Part shown: positions 56,291-64,000 of the stretch, piece by piece
Layout: every line of letters starts with the position of its first letter
How positions within the stretch are numbered: position 1 is the first letter of the stretch
DNA from: CAWFPR01 sp963817635
Lineage (GTDB): Bacteria > Acidobacteriota > Vicinamibacteria > Vicinamibacterales > 2-12-FULL-66-21
Direction: 5' to 3'
DNA: 64,000 nucleotides
Assembly (NCBI GenBank): GCA_963817635.1
Contig: CAWFPR010000015.1
Location: 62,001-126,000 of the forward strand
The notes under the pieces: generated by a model
What the model saw: the letters and a program-made list of their open reading frames with translations, nothing else
Told to the model about the DNA's origin: nothing
Database searches by the model: none
Made by a program: the position numbers and the translations under genes

Positions 56291-58056
56291 TTAGTGCCGG
56301 AGGATATCCGCCAGCGCCTGGCGGCGAAGCACCACCTGAACGTCGGCCCCTTCACCGACGGTGACCCGCGTCGCCGCGGGAACCAGGCGGGCCAGGACGG
56401 ACGGATCGCGGACGTCTTCGGTGGAGATGTCGTCGATCGCGACGGCATAATACTCGCCGGGCCGCAGACCCGGCATCGTCTCGCGACGGACCTCCGACCG
56501 CGCGCGGGCGGGAGTGAGCGCAGCAGCCGCGGCCAGCCATGCGTCGGGCGGGGGAACGAGGGTGTGCACCGACGACGGCTCGATCCGCTCGCGGGTTGCG
56601 GGAAACAGCAGCGCGACGACTCGCGGGTGGCCTGTCCCCTTTCGTCCGAGACGCGGAATGTGACGCTCGTCCGGCGATCGGTGAAGACCACCTCCAGATT
56701 CCGGATCTGCTGACCCGGCTCGAACGTAAACGACTGGCCATCGACATCCTGTCCGCTGATCTGCAGCGTCTTCAGCATCCAGCGGCCGAAGCCGCTTTGC
56801 GACGTCACCGCGCACCTGCCGCCGAGCCCCTCGATCGTGAAACTCCAGTCGGCCGACATCGCCATGCGCCCCTGCCGGCACGCCATGCCGTCGGAGGCGA
56901 ACAACTGAAACCGCATCTGCTGCGGATCGGACGGCACCGGACTCGTCCCTTCGAAAATCACGCGGCCCGAGGCCGTCGCGGCGGGTCCGATCTGAATCGT
57001 GAGGCCCTCGACGTTTCCAGCGATGCTCACGCGCTCCAGGCCCATCCGATCGACTCCGCTGCCGGAGGACATCGCGCGCGCCTCGACGACGTAGTCGCCG
57101 GGCGCGACAGCGAGGCGGAACGTGCCGTCCGGACCGAGTGAGCTTCCGAACATGTCGATCGGGTATGGCAGGTCCTTGATCATCGCGCGCACCGTGATGA
57201 AACCGCCGGTCTTCAACGGCTGGCCGTCTTCGCCGATCACGGTACGCCAGAACGGCCGGCACGCTTTCAGTGAGCGTGATGTCAGTGTCGCCGACGGCCT
57301 GGCCGCGAGCCACCCGGACGGGCTGCGCCAGATCGATCGCGGCGACGCCGGACAGTACGTCGGCAGCGGTTGCGGAGGCGGTTCAACATCGACCGGGACC
57401 GGTTCGCCCGGGCCGAACCGCCGGGCGGTTGCGAGCAGCACGTAACTCCCCGGCTCGAGTTTTCCAAGCCCTAACTCCCCCAGATCGTTCGTCGACGTGC
57501 TGTTGCGCATCGTCGGACGGCCGCCAGGCGAGAGCCGCATCAGCGCGACCTGTGCGGACTCGACCAGATCGCCGCTGGCATCCATCACATGCCCGCTGAT
57601 CGCGGCGCCACGAAAGAGCGGGATCGCGATCGAGTCGATCGACTCCCCCGCCCGGAGCAGCAACGGCCTGCCCATCGTGCGGAGCGTCCGTCCGGCGTCC
57701 GGATACCGCCCGAGCATGTACGTTGCCTTCTCGACCGCGAGCGTGAACGTCCCGGCCGGCAGTTTCGTGAACTCGAATCGCCCGTCCGCGTCGGTGGTGA
57801 CGCTCGGCCGCTGCGGCCCGCCGCCCATCACCCGAACCCGAGCGCGCGGCACGGCTGCGCCGCTGACGCCATCCACGACACGACCGCGGATGACTCCCGT
57901 CCCCGTGGCGGGAATCGAAATCCGATCGCGTGGCGGGACTTGTGTACTTTCCTGGAGAACCTGCGCCGTCGCAGTCGCCGGGACGGCGACGGCGACGGCG
58001 GCGGCGATGATCGCAGACAGTGCGTACGAGCGCGCGAGCGTGCACATGCGGGCCAC
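56291..58056 (-). CDS. Exported carboxypeptidase-regulatory-like multi-domain protein (three frame changes)
   Basis: About 588 residues. The signal peptide (SYALSAIIAAAVAVAVPATATAQ cut here to its core AAAVAVAVPATATAQ) is followed by repeated Ig-like domains of the carboxypeptidase-regulatory type: IRGRVVDGVSGAAVPRARV, ISGHVMDASGDLVESAQV, VIGEDGQPLKTGGFITV, ASGRVIFEGTSPVPS. Frame changes lie near 57370, 57255 and 56640; the last leads to a normal end VTVGEGADVQVVLRRQ. The enzyme part found in real carboxypeptidases is absent. Role unknown, probably cell-surface. The tRNA lies 32 nt past its stop. ATG 58056 or 58047 are both possible. Confidence 0.82.
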
Positions 58057-58105
58057 CTCTCGTCTCCTCCGGATTAGACACCGGAGGGCACCGGGTGGCC
58101 GGTCG

Positions 58106-58660
58106 TCAGCCCTTCACGAGTTCGACGTCGATTGAGATCTTGATCTCGTCGCCGACGACGAAGCCGCCGGTTTCGAGCACCTGGTTCCAGGTGAGGCCGA
58201 AGTCGCGCCGGTTGATCTTCGCCGTGGCGCTGAAGCCGGCGCGTTCGCCGCCCCAGGGGTCGGGCCCACGTCCTTCCGGCGTCACGTTGAGCACGACTTC
58301 CCTCGTCGTGTCACGGATGGTGAGCTGCCCGACGACCCGGAGGGAGTCGCCCCCAAGCGGCTCGACGCGGGTGCTCTTGAAGGTCATGGCCGGGAATGCC
58401 TCGACCTCGAAAAAGTCGGCCGAACGGAGATGGGCGTCGCGATCGGGCTGGCGTGTGTCGATGCTCGCCACGCCGATGGAGATGTCGATCACGGCGTCGC
58501 GGAACGTGTCATCGCCGGTAGTCACGGTGCCCTTCACGTCGCCGAACCGTCCCCTGACGGTCGAGATCATGAGGTGTTTGACGCCGAACTCGACGAGCGA
58601 GTGTGCGGGGTCGATGGCCCAGGTCGTTGTCGGGGTGGCGGAAACTGCGGTGGCGGTCAT
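58106..58660 (-). CDS. YceI family lipid-binding protein
   Basis: 184 residues from ATG 58660 with AAGGAG at good spacing. Family landmarks: WAIDPAHSLVEFGVKHLMIS, VRGRFGDVKGTV, LRSADFFEVEAFPAMTFKST, RDTTREVVL and FSATAKINRRDFGLTWN. YceI proteins are lipocalin-like and bind isoprenoid quinones or amides. There is no signal peptide, so it may be cytoplasmic, which occurs in this family. It has a near-perfect sigma-70 promoter covered by the dyad at 58678-58714, and is divergent from an HxlR regulator. Confidence 0.94.
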   Translation of the reverse strand: MTATAVSATPTTTWAIDPAHSLVEFGVKHLMISTVRGRFGDVKGTVTTGDDTFRDAVIDISIGVASIDTRQPDRDAHLRSADFFEVEAFPAMTFKSTRVEPLGGDSLRVVGQLTIRDTTREVVLNVTPEGRGPDPWGGERAGFSATAKINRRDFGLTWNQVLETGGFVVGDEIKISIDVELVKG

Positions 58661-58677
58661 GCTTGAATCTCCTTTGC

Positions 58678-58714
58678 AAGTTACGTTTGTATAGCGACTA
58701 TACCCATGTAACTT
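58678..58714. promoter_or_regulatory. Nested dyad operator between yceI and hxlR-type gene
   Basis: Two inverted repeats share one centre (58696): outer AAGTTAC/GTAACTT (58678-58684, 58708-58714) and inner GTATAG-CGA-CTATAC (58689-58703). The inner palindrome covers the yceI -10. HxlR dimers are known to bind such GTA-rich dyads, and the regulator gene begins 34 nt away. Confidence 0.8.
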
Positions 58715-58725
58715 ACTATTGTCAA
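58697..58725 (-). promoter_or_regulatory. Sigma-70 promoter of yceI
   Basis: On the minus strand TTGACA (58720-58725) and TATAGT (58697-58702) are 17 nt apart, close to full consensus. The -10 lies inside the inner arm of the operator, so binding there should block transcription. Confidence 0.85.
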
Positions 58726-58747
58726 GGCGATAAATTATGATAAGCTT

Positions 58748-59100
58748 ATGACCGTGGATCACTCCTCGTTCTGCCCTCGCTTCCTTCACGCGGTCGAGCT
58801 GGTGGGACGGCGATGGACGGGTTCGATTCTCCGGACCTGCTGGCGGGCCCGGCGCGCTACCACGAGATCCGTTCCGCCATTCCGGACCTGAGCGATCGGA
58901 TGCTCTCCGAACGACTCCGGGAGCTTGAATCCGAAGGCATCGTCACGCGATCGGTCATCCCCGAGACGCCGGTTCGGGTCGAGTACGCGCTGACGGAGAA
59001 GGGCCGGGCGCTCGAGAACCCCATCAGCGCCATCGCCGCCTGGGCCGAGGCGTGGCTGCCGTCGCCCTCCCGGCAGCAAGGCCGCCCCGTCGAAAGTAGA
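58748..59100 (+). CDS. HxlR family transcriptional regulator (frame change near start)
   Basis: About 117 residues. ATG 58748 opens MTVDHSSFCPRFLHAVELVGRRWTG-type residues, with the conserved Cys of the HxlR N-terminus (Cys9). After a one-base change near 58830, LLAGPARYHEIRSAIPDLSD, MLSERLRELESEGIV and YALTEKGRALENPISAI continue as in the family. The 3' end is uncertain: a TAG at 59098-59100 lies in a neighbouring frame just before the next ATG. HxlR proteins with an N-terminal Cys (YodB, CatR, HypR) sense quinones or electrophiles. The adjacent dioxygenase fits that role. Confidence 0.82.
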
Positions 59101-59105
59101 GGAAG

Positions 59106-60053
59106 ATGCCATCCGTTAACGGCCTCCATCACATCACCGCGATATCGGGACCCGCTCAGGAGAACGTGGACTTCTACGCGGGCGTGCTCGGCATGCGGCT
59201 GGTCAAGAAGAGCGTCAACCAGGACGACCCGGGGACCTATCACCTGTTCTATGCCGACGCGGAAGGGCATCCGGGCAGCGATCTCACGTTCTTCCCGTGG
59301 GCGCACATGGCGCCTCCGCGGCCGGCCACGGCCTCGCGACCGAAGTGAGCCTCGAGATTCCGCCCGGTTCGCTCGACTTCTGGGGCACACGCCTGCAGCG
59401 CTACGCCGCGCGCATCGAGGAACCGGGACGCGGTTCGGCGCGCGCACGATACGCTGAGCGATCCCCACGGCATGCGGGTCGCGCTCGTGGAGGCGCCGCC
59501 GGATCGACGCGCACGTTCGCGCCGTGGAGCGGCAGTCCGGTGCCCGCCGATCGGCAGATCCGCGGACTGTATGGTGCACAGGTCCTGGAGCGGGATGCCG
59601 CCGCCACGGCGCGGTTTTGACCGACGTGCTCGGTTTCGAGCGGCTGGGGGAAGAGGACGGCTGGACGCGATTCGGGTTCGCCCACGCCGCCGGGGTCATC
59701 GACGTGCGCGAGTCGCCCGACCCGCGCCGCGGAGCGTGGGGCATCGGCGCGATTCACCATGTCGCCTGGCGTGTGGACGACGGCGCGCATCAGCTCGCGA
59801 TGCGGCAGCAGATCGAATCGGCGGGAGCACGGCCGACGCCAGTCATCGACGTTTCTGGTTTCAGTCGGTGTATTTCAAGGAGCCCGGCGGCGTGCTCTTC
59901 GAACTGGCCACCGACGGACCGGGCTTCGCCGTGGACGAAGACCCGGCCCACCTCGGCGAGTCGCTGGTCCTGCCGCCCTGGCTCGAACCCGCGCGCCCCG
60001 AGATCGAAGCGCTGCTCCCGACGCTGAGGCCCGCCCTCAGTCCTTCCTCGTAA
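59106..60053 (+). CDS. Ring-cleaving dioxygenase, glyoxalase/VOC superfamily, MhqO-like (several frame changes)
   Basis: About 315 residues from ATG 59106 with AGAGGAAG upstream. First VOC module: GLHHITAISGPAQENVDFY, VLGMRLVKKSVNQDDPGTYHL. Second: FLTDVLGFERLGEEDGWTRF, IGAIHHVAWRVDD and YFKEPGGVLFELATDGPGFA, with metal ligands His and Glu in the usual places. At least four frame changes (near 59320, 59440, 59600 and 59860) break it. MhqO-type proteins are linked to hydroquinone or catechol breakdown. The gene follows the HxlR regulator directly and is probably in its regulon. Confidence 0.8.
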
Positions 60054-60139
60054 ACTGCCGTCAGGCCGGGAAGATCGACATCGCGGAGCGTGACCGCTGG
60101 CGACCAGCCATCGGCGACTGATACCATCAGCGAACATGC

Positions 60140-60796
60140 ATGCAGTCTCCTATCGATATCTTCCTCCACCTCGACAAACATCTCGCCGAGTTCGTCGTCA
60201 CCTATGGCGCCTGGGTCTACGGCCTGCTGTTCGCGATAGTCTTCGCGGAGACCGGACTCGTGGTCACGCCGTTTCTTCCCGGGGACTCGCTCCTGTTCGC
60301 CGCCGGGGCGCTCTCGGCGACCGGTGCGCTCGACATCGGGGTCGTCGTAGCGCTGCTGATCGTCGCCGCGGTCGGCGGGGACGCGGTGAACTACAGCGTC
60401 GGGCGCTTCATCGGCCCCCGCGTGTTCCGGGCCGAGGACACAACCGGCACGCTGCACCGGCTGCTCAACCGCGAACACCTGGATCGGGCGCACGCCTTCT
60501 TCGAGCGGCACGGCGGCATGGCGATCGTGCTCGCGCGGTTCGTGCCGATCGTGCGCACCTTCGTGCCGTTCGTCGCCGGCGCCGGCGCGATGCGCTATTC
60601 GGCGTTCGTCCTCTACAACGTGACCGGCGGCGTTGCGTGGGTAGCGCTGTGCGTCGGGGCGGGGTACACCTTCGGGAACGTGCAGATCGTGAAGGAGAAG
60701 TTCTCGCTGGTGGCGCTCGGCATCATCGCGGTGTCGCTGATCCCGATGGCGGTCGAATTCCTCCGCCATCGCCGGCAGGCGCCGGGAGCGCCGTAG
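60140..60796 (+). CDS. DedA family membrane protein
   Basis: 218 residues. Landmarks of the DedA/VTT fold: AETGLVVTPFLPGDSLLFAAGAL, GDAVNYSVGRFIGPRVF, a re-entrant RFVPIVRTFVPFVAGAGAM and YNVTGGVAWV. The functional Glu/Asp and Arg residues of DedA proteins are present. These are flippases or transporters for undecaprenyl phosphate or phosphatidylethanolamine, needed for envelope homeostasis. The frame is intact. It is convergent with the cold-shock gene. Confidence 0.93.
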   Translation: MQSPIDIFLHLDKHLAEFVVTYGAWVYGLLFAIVFAETGLVVTPFLPGDSLLFAAGALSATGALDIGVVVALLIVAAVGGDAVNYSVGRFIGPRVFRAEDTTGTLHRLLNREHLDRAHAFFERHGGMAIVLARFVPIVRTFVPFVAGAGAMRYSAFVLYNVTGGVAWVALCVGAGYTFGNVQIVKEKFSLVALGIIAVSLIPMAVEFLRHRRQAPGAP

Positions 60797-60836
60797 CGGG
60801 CGGGCCCTCGCGGCGGCCGACCCGCAGGCAAAAAAA

Positions 60837-60859
60837 AGAGCAGCGCCGGGCGCTGCTCT
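60837..60859 (-). terminator. Rho-independent terminator of the cold-shock gene
   Basis: AGAGCAGCGC pairs perfectly with GCGCTGCTCT over a 3-nt loop, followed on the minus strand by an uninterrupted run of eight T (60830-60837). It lies 23 nt past the csp stop; the + strand has no T-run after the stem, so it mainly serves the leftward gene. Confidence 0.93.
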
Positions 60860-60882
60860 TCCTGTATTCCGAGCCGGACCGC

Positions 60883-61090
60883 TTACGCGAGCCGGACGTT
60901 CTCGGCGCGCGGACCCTTCGGGCCCTGCCCCTTGTCAAACGTCACCGCCTGGCCTTCGCGCAGGCTGTCGAACTGGACGCCGTTGCACGCCGACTGGTGG
61001 AAGAATTTAATCGTTGCCGTCGCTCGCCGCAACGAAGCCGAAGCCCTTGTCGCTGACCAGCCGCTTGATCGTGCCGTTCGTGGAAGCCAT
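60883..61090 (-). CDS. Cold-shock domain protein (one frame change)
   Basis: About 68 residues, the normal size. ATG 61090 is preceded by AGAGGAGA. RNP1 is DKGFGFV in the first half; a one-base change near 61012 (in-frame TAA otherwise) leads to TIKFFHQSA (RNP2), FDSLREGQAVTF and QGPKGPRAENV. It binds single-stranded nucleic acids as an RNA chaperone. The 5' side has a long GC-rich stretch before any promoter, in keeping with the long leaders of cold-shock genes, though I see no cold box. Confidence 0.9.
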
Positions 61091-61318
61091 CTGAATCTCC
61101 TCTGTTGCGAATATGACGGTTCGCTGCCGCGCGCGGAACGTTTTCCACGCGGTCGTTCTGGCGGCCGCCGCATCTACGGCGCGTGCCCAACCGTTTTCCC
61201 TGGGTAACAGCTTTGTGAGGTCTGGAGCAGATACCCGGGACGTCGGGTCGAGCGACAGGCTCATGAAAGCGTAGGACGGTGATTATAGCACGGCCGGTCC
61301 CCGGGACATAATGGCCGG

Positions 61319-62407
61319 ATGCAATCCCCAGCCGGCCAGCTCCGGACCATGGTCACCGGGAGCTGGCTGCACGTCCGGCTGCTGGCGGGCCGGGTCAGCT
61401 TGTGGCTCGACTCGCGGTTCGGGGCTCGATGGGTCTTCGTCACCGCCGGCCTCTCGCTGGGCCGGCCGCGGGCCTCATCGGCACCGCCACGGAGCGCCTC
61501 GCCCGGCGAGCCGGTCCGACGCTCGGCGGATTTCTCAACGCCTCGTTCGGCAACGCCGCCGAGCTCATCATCGCCATCGCCGCCTTGCGGGCGCACCACC
61601 CGGAAATCGTCAAGGCCTCGATCACCGGCAGCATCATCGGGAACCTGCTGCTCGTCTTCGGCCTGTCCTGTTTCGCGGGGGGCTTGAAACACGGGCCGCA
61701 GAAGTTCAACAAGACAGCGGCGAGTTCGGCGGCCGTCATGCTATTTCTCGCGACCGTGGCGCTCGTCATGCCGGCGGTCGTCGATCTGGTCAGCTACGGG
61801 TCGCTCGAGGCGCATCCGGAGGCCATCGACCGGCTCAGTTTCTGGACGTCCATCGTGCTGCTGGTGGTGTATGCCGCCGGTCTGGTCTTCTCGTTCCGCG
61901 CGCACCGCGACCCCCTCCGCGCCAGCCCCGAGCACGATCGCGGTCCGGAGGTCGGCCTGGGACCGGCGCTGACGCTGCTCGCCCTGGCAACCGTCTTCAC
62001 GGCAGTCGGGGCGGAACTGCTCGTCTCGGCGCTCCAGCCCGCGCTCGACGGCCTGGGCATGACGGAGCTCTTCGCCGGCGTCATCATCGTGGCGTCGTCG
62101 GGAACGCCGCCGAGCACTACAGCGCGGTCCGCGCCGCCAGGCAGGAGAGATGACACTGGCGCTGGAGATCAGGCGGCAGCAGCGCGCAGATCGCCCTGAT
62201 GGTCGGCCCGGTGCTCGTGCTGCTCTCCCCGTTGTTCGGCGCCCCGATGTCGTCGGGTTCGATGCCTTTGGAATCACGGCCATCGGGCTCTCGGTGCTGG
62301 CCGTCGCGCTGGCCGCGCTCGACGGCGAAAGCAGCCGGCTCGAAGGCCTCCAGCTGCTCGGCATCTACGTGGTGCTGGGCCTCGCCTTCTACATCATCCC
62401 GGGCTGA
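61319..62407 (+). CDS. Calcium/proton antiporter, CaCA family (several frame changes)
   Basis: About 360 residues, ten or eleven helices. The two alpha repeats are present: GGFLNASFGNAAELIIAI in the first half and, after a frame change near 62100, VVGNAAEHYSAV in the second. The end reads SAQIALMVGPVLVLLSPLFG and FDAFGITAIGLSVLAVALA. Frame changes lie near 61465, 62100, 62140, 62180 and 62255. The acidic loop SPEHDRGPE is shorter than in ChaA. It exports Ca2+ (or K+/Na+) for protons. ATG 61319 stands 6 nt after CATAAT. Confidence 0.82.
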
Positions 62408-62592
62408 CCCCCGTCCGCGCGTGCGCGGCGCGGGCGGCGTCCGCACACTCCCCCGCCCGCGCACACGCGCATGCACCCGAAAACGTCCGGTGGACGCGGG
62501 TCGCCCGCTGGCAGGATAGTTGCGCCCTTCGGTCCCGGAGCGCAGAAGTCGCACACATATCTGGTTTCTCAGCGCGATTCAGCCCTGCTGAT

Positions 62593-62775
62593 TTGCGAAT
62601 CCGCCGCTCGGCGGATGGACGGCTCTACGAATTCGAAACGGCGCCGGGCGACCGGCCTCCCGAGACGCACCGGTGCGAGTCCGCGTCGGACCTCATCGAG
62701 GGGTACCTCCACGAACAGTCCGTCCTCCGCGCCCAGGGATGGCGTCCGCGCAACGACCTGTCAGCCAGCGACTAG
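62593..62775 (+). CDS. Small hypothetical protein
   Basis: 60 residues from TTG 62593 (MRIRRSADGRLYEFETAPG ... LIEGYLHEQSVLRAQGWRPR). The composition is normal for a protein, with balanced charge and an amphipathic last helix, unlike the Arg-rich shadow frames here. There is no Shine-Dalgarno sequence and the true start may be upstream. No family is recognised. It lies 185 nt after the antiporter. Confidence 0.5.
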   Translation: MRIRRSADGRLYEFETAPGDRPPETHRCESASDLIEGYLHEQSVLRAQGWRPRNDLSASD

Positions 62776-62805
62776 ACGCCCGGCCGTTCGTGCCCGCTGT
62801 GCCCG

Positions 62806-62880
62806 CCCTGAGCCTTGAGCCCTGAGCCCTGCCTGGGCCCCGAACGCGCCCTGAGCCCTGAGCCCTGCCTGGGCCCCGAA
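62806..62880. repeat. ~7-nt repeat array with a 29-nt direct repeat
   Basis: TGAGCC(C/T) units are again tandem. A 29-nt block (62816-62844 and 62852-62880) occurs twice, separated by seven bases. It lies between the small ORF and the exported propeller gene, both rightward, and is the one array not in a convergent spacer apart from 12913. Confidence 0.85.
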
Positions 62881-62919
62881 GGCCGTGTTATGCTCCGCGC
62901 ATTCCCCGAGGAAAGACTC

Positions 62920-64000
62920 ATGACCAGAGCCATGGCTGTTGCGGCCGCGATCGTTGCGGCCTTGTGGATGACGACGCCCGGGCGCGCGGCCAGCACGCCG
63001 CTCCAGGCGGCAGCGCTCGCGTGGGATCGCGGCGACTACGTCGCGGCGCTCACGACGTATCTGCAGGTACTCGATTCCCCGCAGGCCGACGCCTCGCTCG
63101 AGACGATCGCGCTGCAGACCGGCGAACTCTTCCATACGACCGAGCTGACCGCCGACGGCTCGGCTCCTCAGTTCTCGCCCGACGGACAGCAACTCCTGTA
63201 CGAGACGGGCCCGGTGCAGGCGCGAACGATCCGCATACTGCCCGACACCGGCACGACGCGCCCGACGGCTGAATTTCCAGGGCGCGACGCCGTGTTCTCC
63301 CCCGACGGGTCGAAAATCGCCTATCTGAAACTGCCGTCGAGCCCGGAACTCTCGATGGCGCAGAAAGCCCTGGAGGATGCGCCGCCCACCGAGCGCGCGC
63401 AGCGCCAGGCGGCGCTGAATCAGCTCGTGGCGTCCTCGTCGCAGATCGTCGTCCGCGACCTCGCCACAAGCCGCGACACGATGTTCGAGACGGAAGGCCT
63501 GCGGAAGACCGCGCTCGAGATGGCGGTCGATGGCTCCGTGCTGTTCGCCGGCACGCCAGCCGCTGGCGGCACCCAGATCTACAGCATTGCCGAAGGACGC
63601 CCCGCCGCGGCGGTGACGACGGGCGCCGGCGACAAGAGCCCGATCGCGATCAACACCACCGGCACCGCGCTGCTGTACCCGATTCGCGCGGCCGGCGCGG
63701 GGCGCGGGGGTCGTGGCGGCGGCCGGGGGGGACCCGGCGGCGCCCCGGCGAGCTTCGGTCTGCTCTCGCTCGCCGACGGCACGTCCACTGCGATCGAGGG
63801 CAGCGCGCCGGTGTTCTCAGGCGACGGCCGCAGCGTCGCCTACATTGCGCGCGAGGGCGAGGAGTACCGCCTGATGGTGGCAGCGGTGGCCGAGCCCGCG
63901 AAGGCGGCCATCGCCCGCAAGGGACCAGAGCGGATCGACGCCCCGGCGCTGTCGCGCGACGGCAGCCGTCTCGCGTTCCAGATGATGCCCCAGACCGACT
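62920..64000 (+). CDS. Exported WD40/TolB-like beta-propeller protein (3' end outside window)
   Basis: 360 residues to the right edge. ATG 62920 has GAGGAAAG upstream; a longer start at 62890 lacks one. Signal peptide VAAAIVAALWMTTPGRAAS is followed by a short TPR-like helix pair (AAALAWDRGDYVAALTTY). Propeller blades of the PD40/TolB type follow: PQFSPDGQQLLYET, AVFSPDGSKIAYLK, PVFSGDGRSVAYIA, PALSRDGSRLAFQ. A Gly/Arg-rich linker (GAGRGGRGGGRGGPGGAP) lies at about 263-280. Such proteins are often the N-terminal part of S9-type peptidases or amidohydrolases in this group, so the missing end matters. The frame is intact. Confidence 0.85.
   Translation, partial: MTRAMAVAAAIVAALWMTTPGRAASTPLQAAALAWDRGDYVAALTTYLQVLDSPQADASLETIALQTGELFHTTELTADGSAPQFSPDGQQLLYETGPVQARTIRILPDTGTTRPTAEFPGRDAVFSPDGSKIAYLKLPSSPELSMAQKALEDAPPTERAQRQAALNQLVASSSQIVVRDLATSRDTMFETEGLRKTALEMAVDGSVLFAGTPAAGGTQIYSIAEGRPAAAVTTGAGDKSPIAINTTGTALLYPIRAAGAGRGGRGGGRGGPGGAPASFGLLSLADGTSTAIEGSAPVFSGDGRSVAYIAREGEEYRLMVAAVAEPAKAAIARKGPERIDAPALSRDGSRLAFQMMPQTD

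Noticed and set aside
61091..61264. Upstream extension of the cold-shock protein
   Set aside because: The frame is open to 61264, but the AGGAG site and the conserved family start place the ATG at 61090; the extra sequence looks like a leader.

Overview
The window is one GC-rich, gene-dense bacterial chromosome segment. The gene content suggests a member of the Acidobacteriota, most likely the Vicinamibacteria. Pointers are ADOP-type ABC permeases, one of them paired with a PadR regulator, exported carboxypeptidase-regulatory-like proteins, TPR proteins with gluzincin-type peptidase domains, a Ser/Thr kinase-TPR protein, a PEP-CTERM tail and a gamma/alpha-fused 2-oxoacid:ferredoxin oxidoreductase. 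This placement is inference, because no rRNA is present.

Roughly half of the recognisable genes are interrupted by one or more single-base frame changes, most of them one extra base in the reading direction. The proteins resume normally in another frame and essential genes are affected (rex, moaC, csp, LytTR regulator, acyl-CoA synthetase, korA). I read this mainly as residual indel error in the assembly, not as mass pseudogenisation. Gene spans below follow the reconstructed protein across frames.

Layout. 1-7.6 kb: exported TPR/metallopeptidase, PIG-V-like mannosyltransferase, and a coupled set of ketoacyl synthase, geranylgeranyl-reductase-like flavoprotein and membrane methyltransferase, with a second membrane methyltransferase divergent. 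7.8-11.4 kb: Lon and an overlapping glycosyltransferase. 11.4-17 kb: M24 peptidase, a gutted ADOP permease, and a divergent lactate module (FMN 2-hydroxyacid dehydrogenase and lactate permease). 17-22.6 kb: coupled leftward envelope operon (PmtA-like methyltransferase, GT39-type transferase, GT2, large membrane protein with discoidin-like tail). 22.8-26.3 kb: PadR and ADOP permease, then a long palindromic element. 26.3-29.3 kb: homocysteine methyltransferase/MTHFR, a metallophosphoesterase, NuoI. 29.4-33.2 kb: LytS/LytTR two-component pair, signal peptidase I, CDF transporter. 33.2-37.4 kb: acyl-CoA synthetase, 2-hydroxyacid dehydrogenase, MoaC, Rex. 37.5-43.9 kb: OPT transporter, broken exported protein, DUF4126, PlsC, CarD, ATP-grasp ligase. 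44-48.6 kb: small lipoprotein, MFS transporter, KorAB. 48.8-55.3 kb: peptidase, truncated kinase-TPR gene, duplicated kinase/PEP-CTERM 3' module, PHP phosphoesterase, unknown exported protein. 55.3-64 kb: two carboxypeptidase-regulatory-like proteins around tRNA-Leu(CAA), the YceI/HxlR/ring-cleaving dioxygenase locus with a clear operator, DedA, cold-shock protein, Ca2+/H+ antiporter, and a partial exported propeller protein.

The most interesting non-coding features are: degenerate tandem repeats of about seven bases at five gene ends, three of them filling convergent spacers; a 275-bp imperfect palindrome whose arms carry differently sequenced hairpins at the same position; and a recurring placement of the -10 box 5-12 nt before start codons that have no Shine-Dalgarno sequence, suggesting frequent leaderless or near-leaderless transcription.
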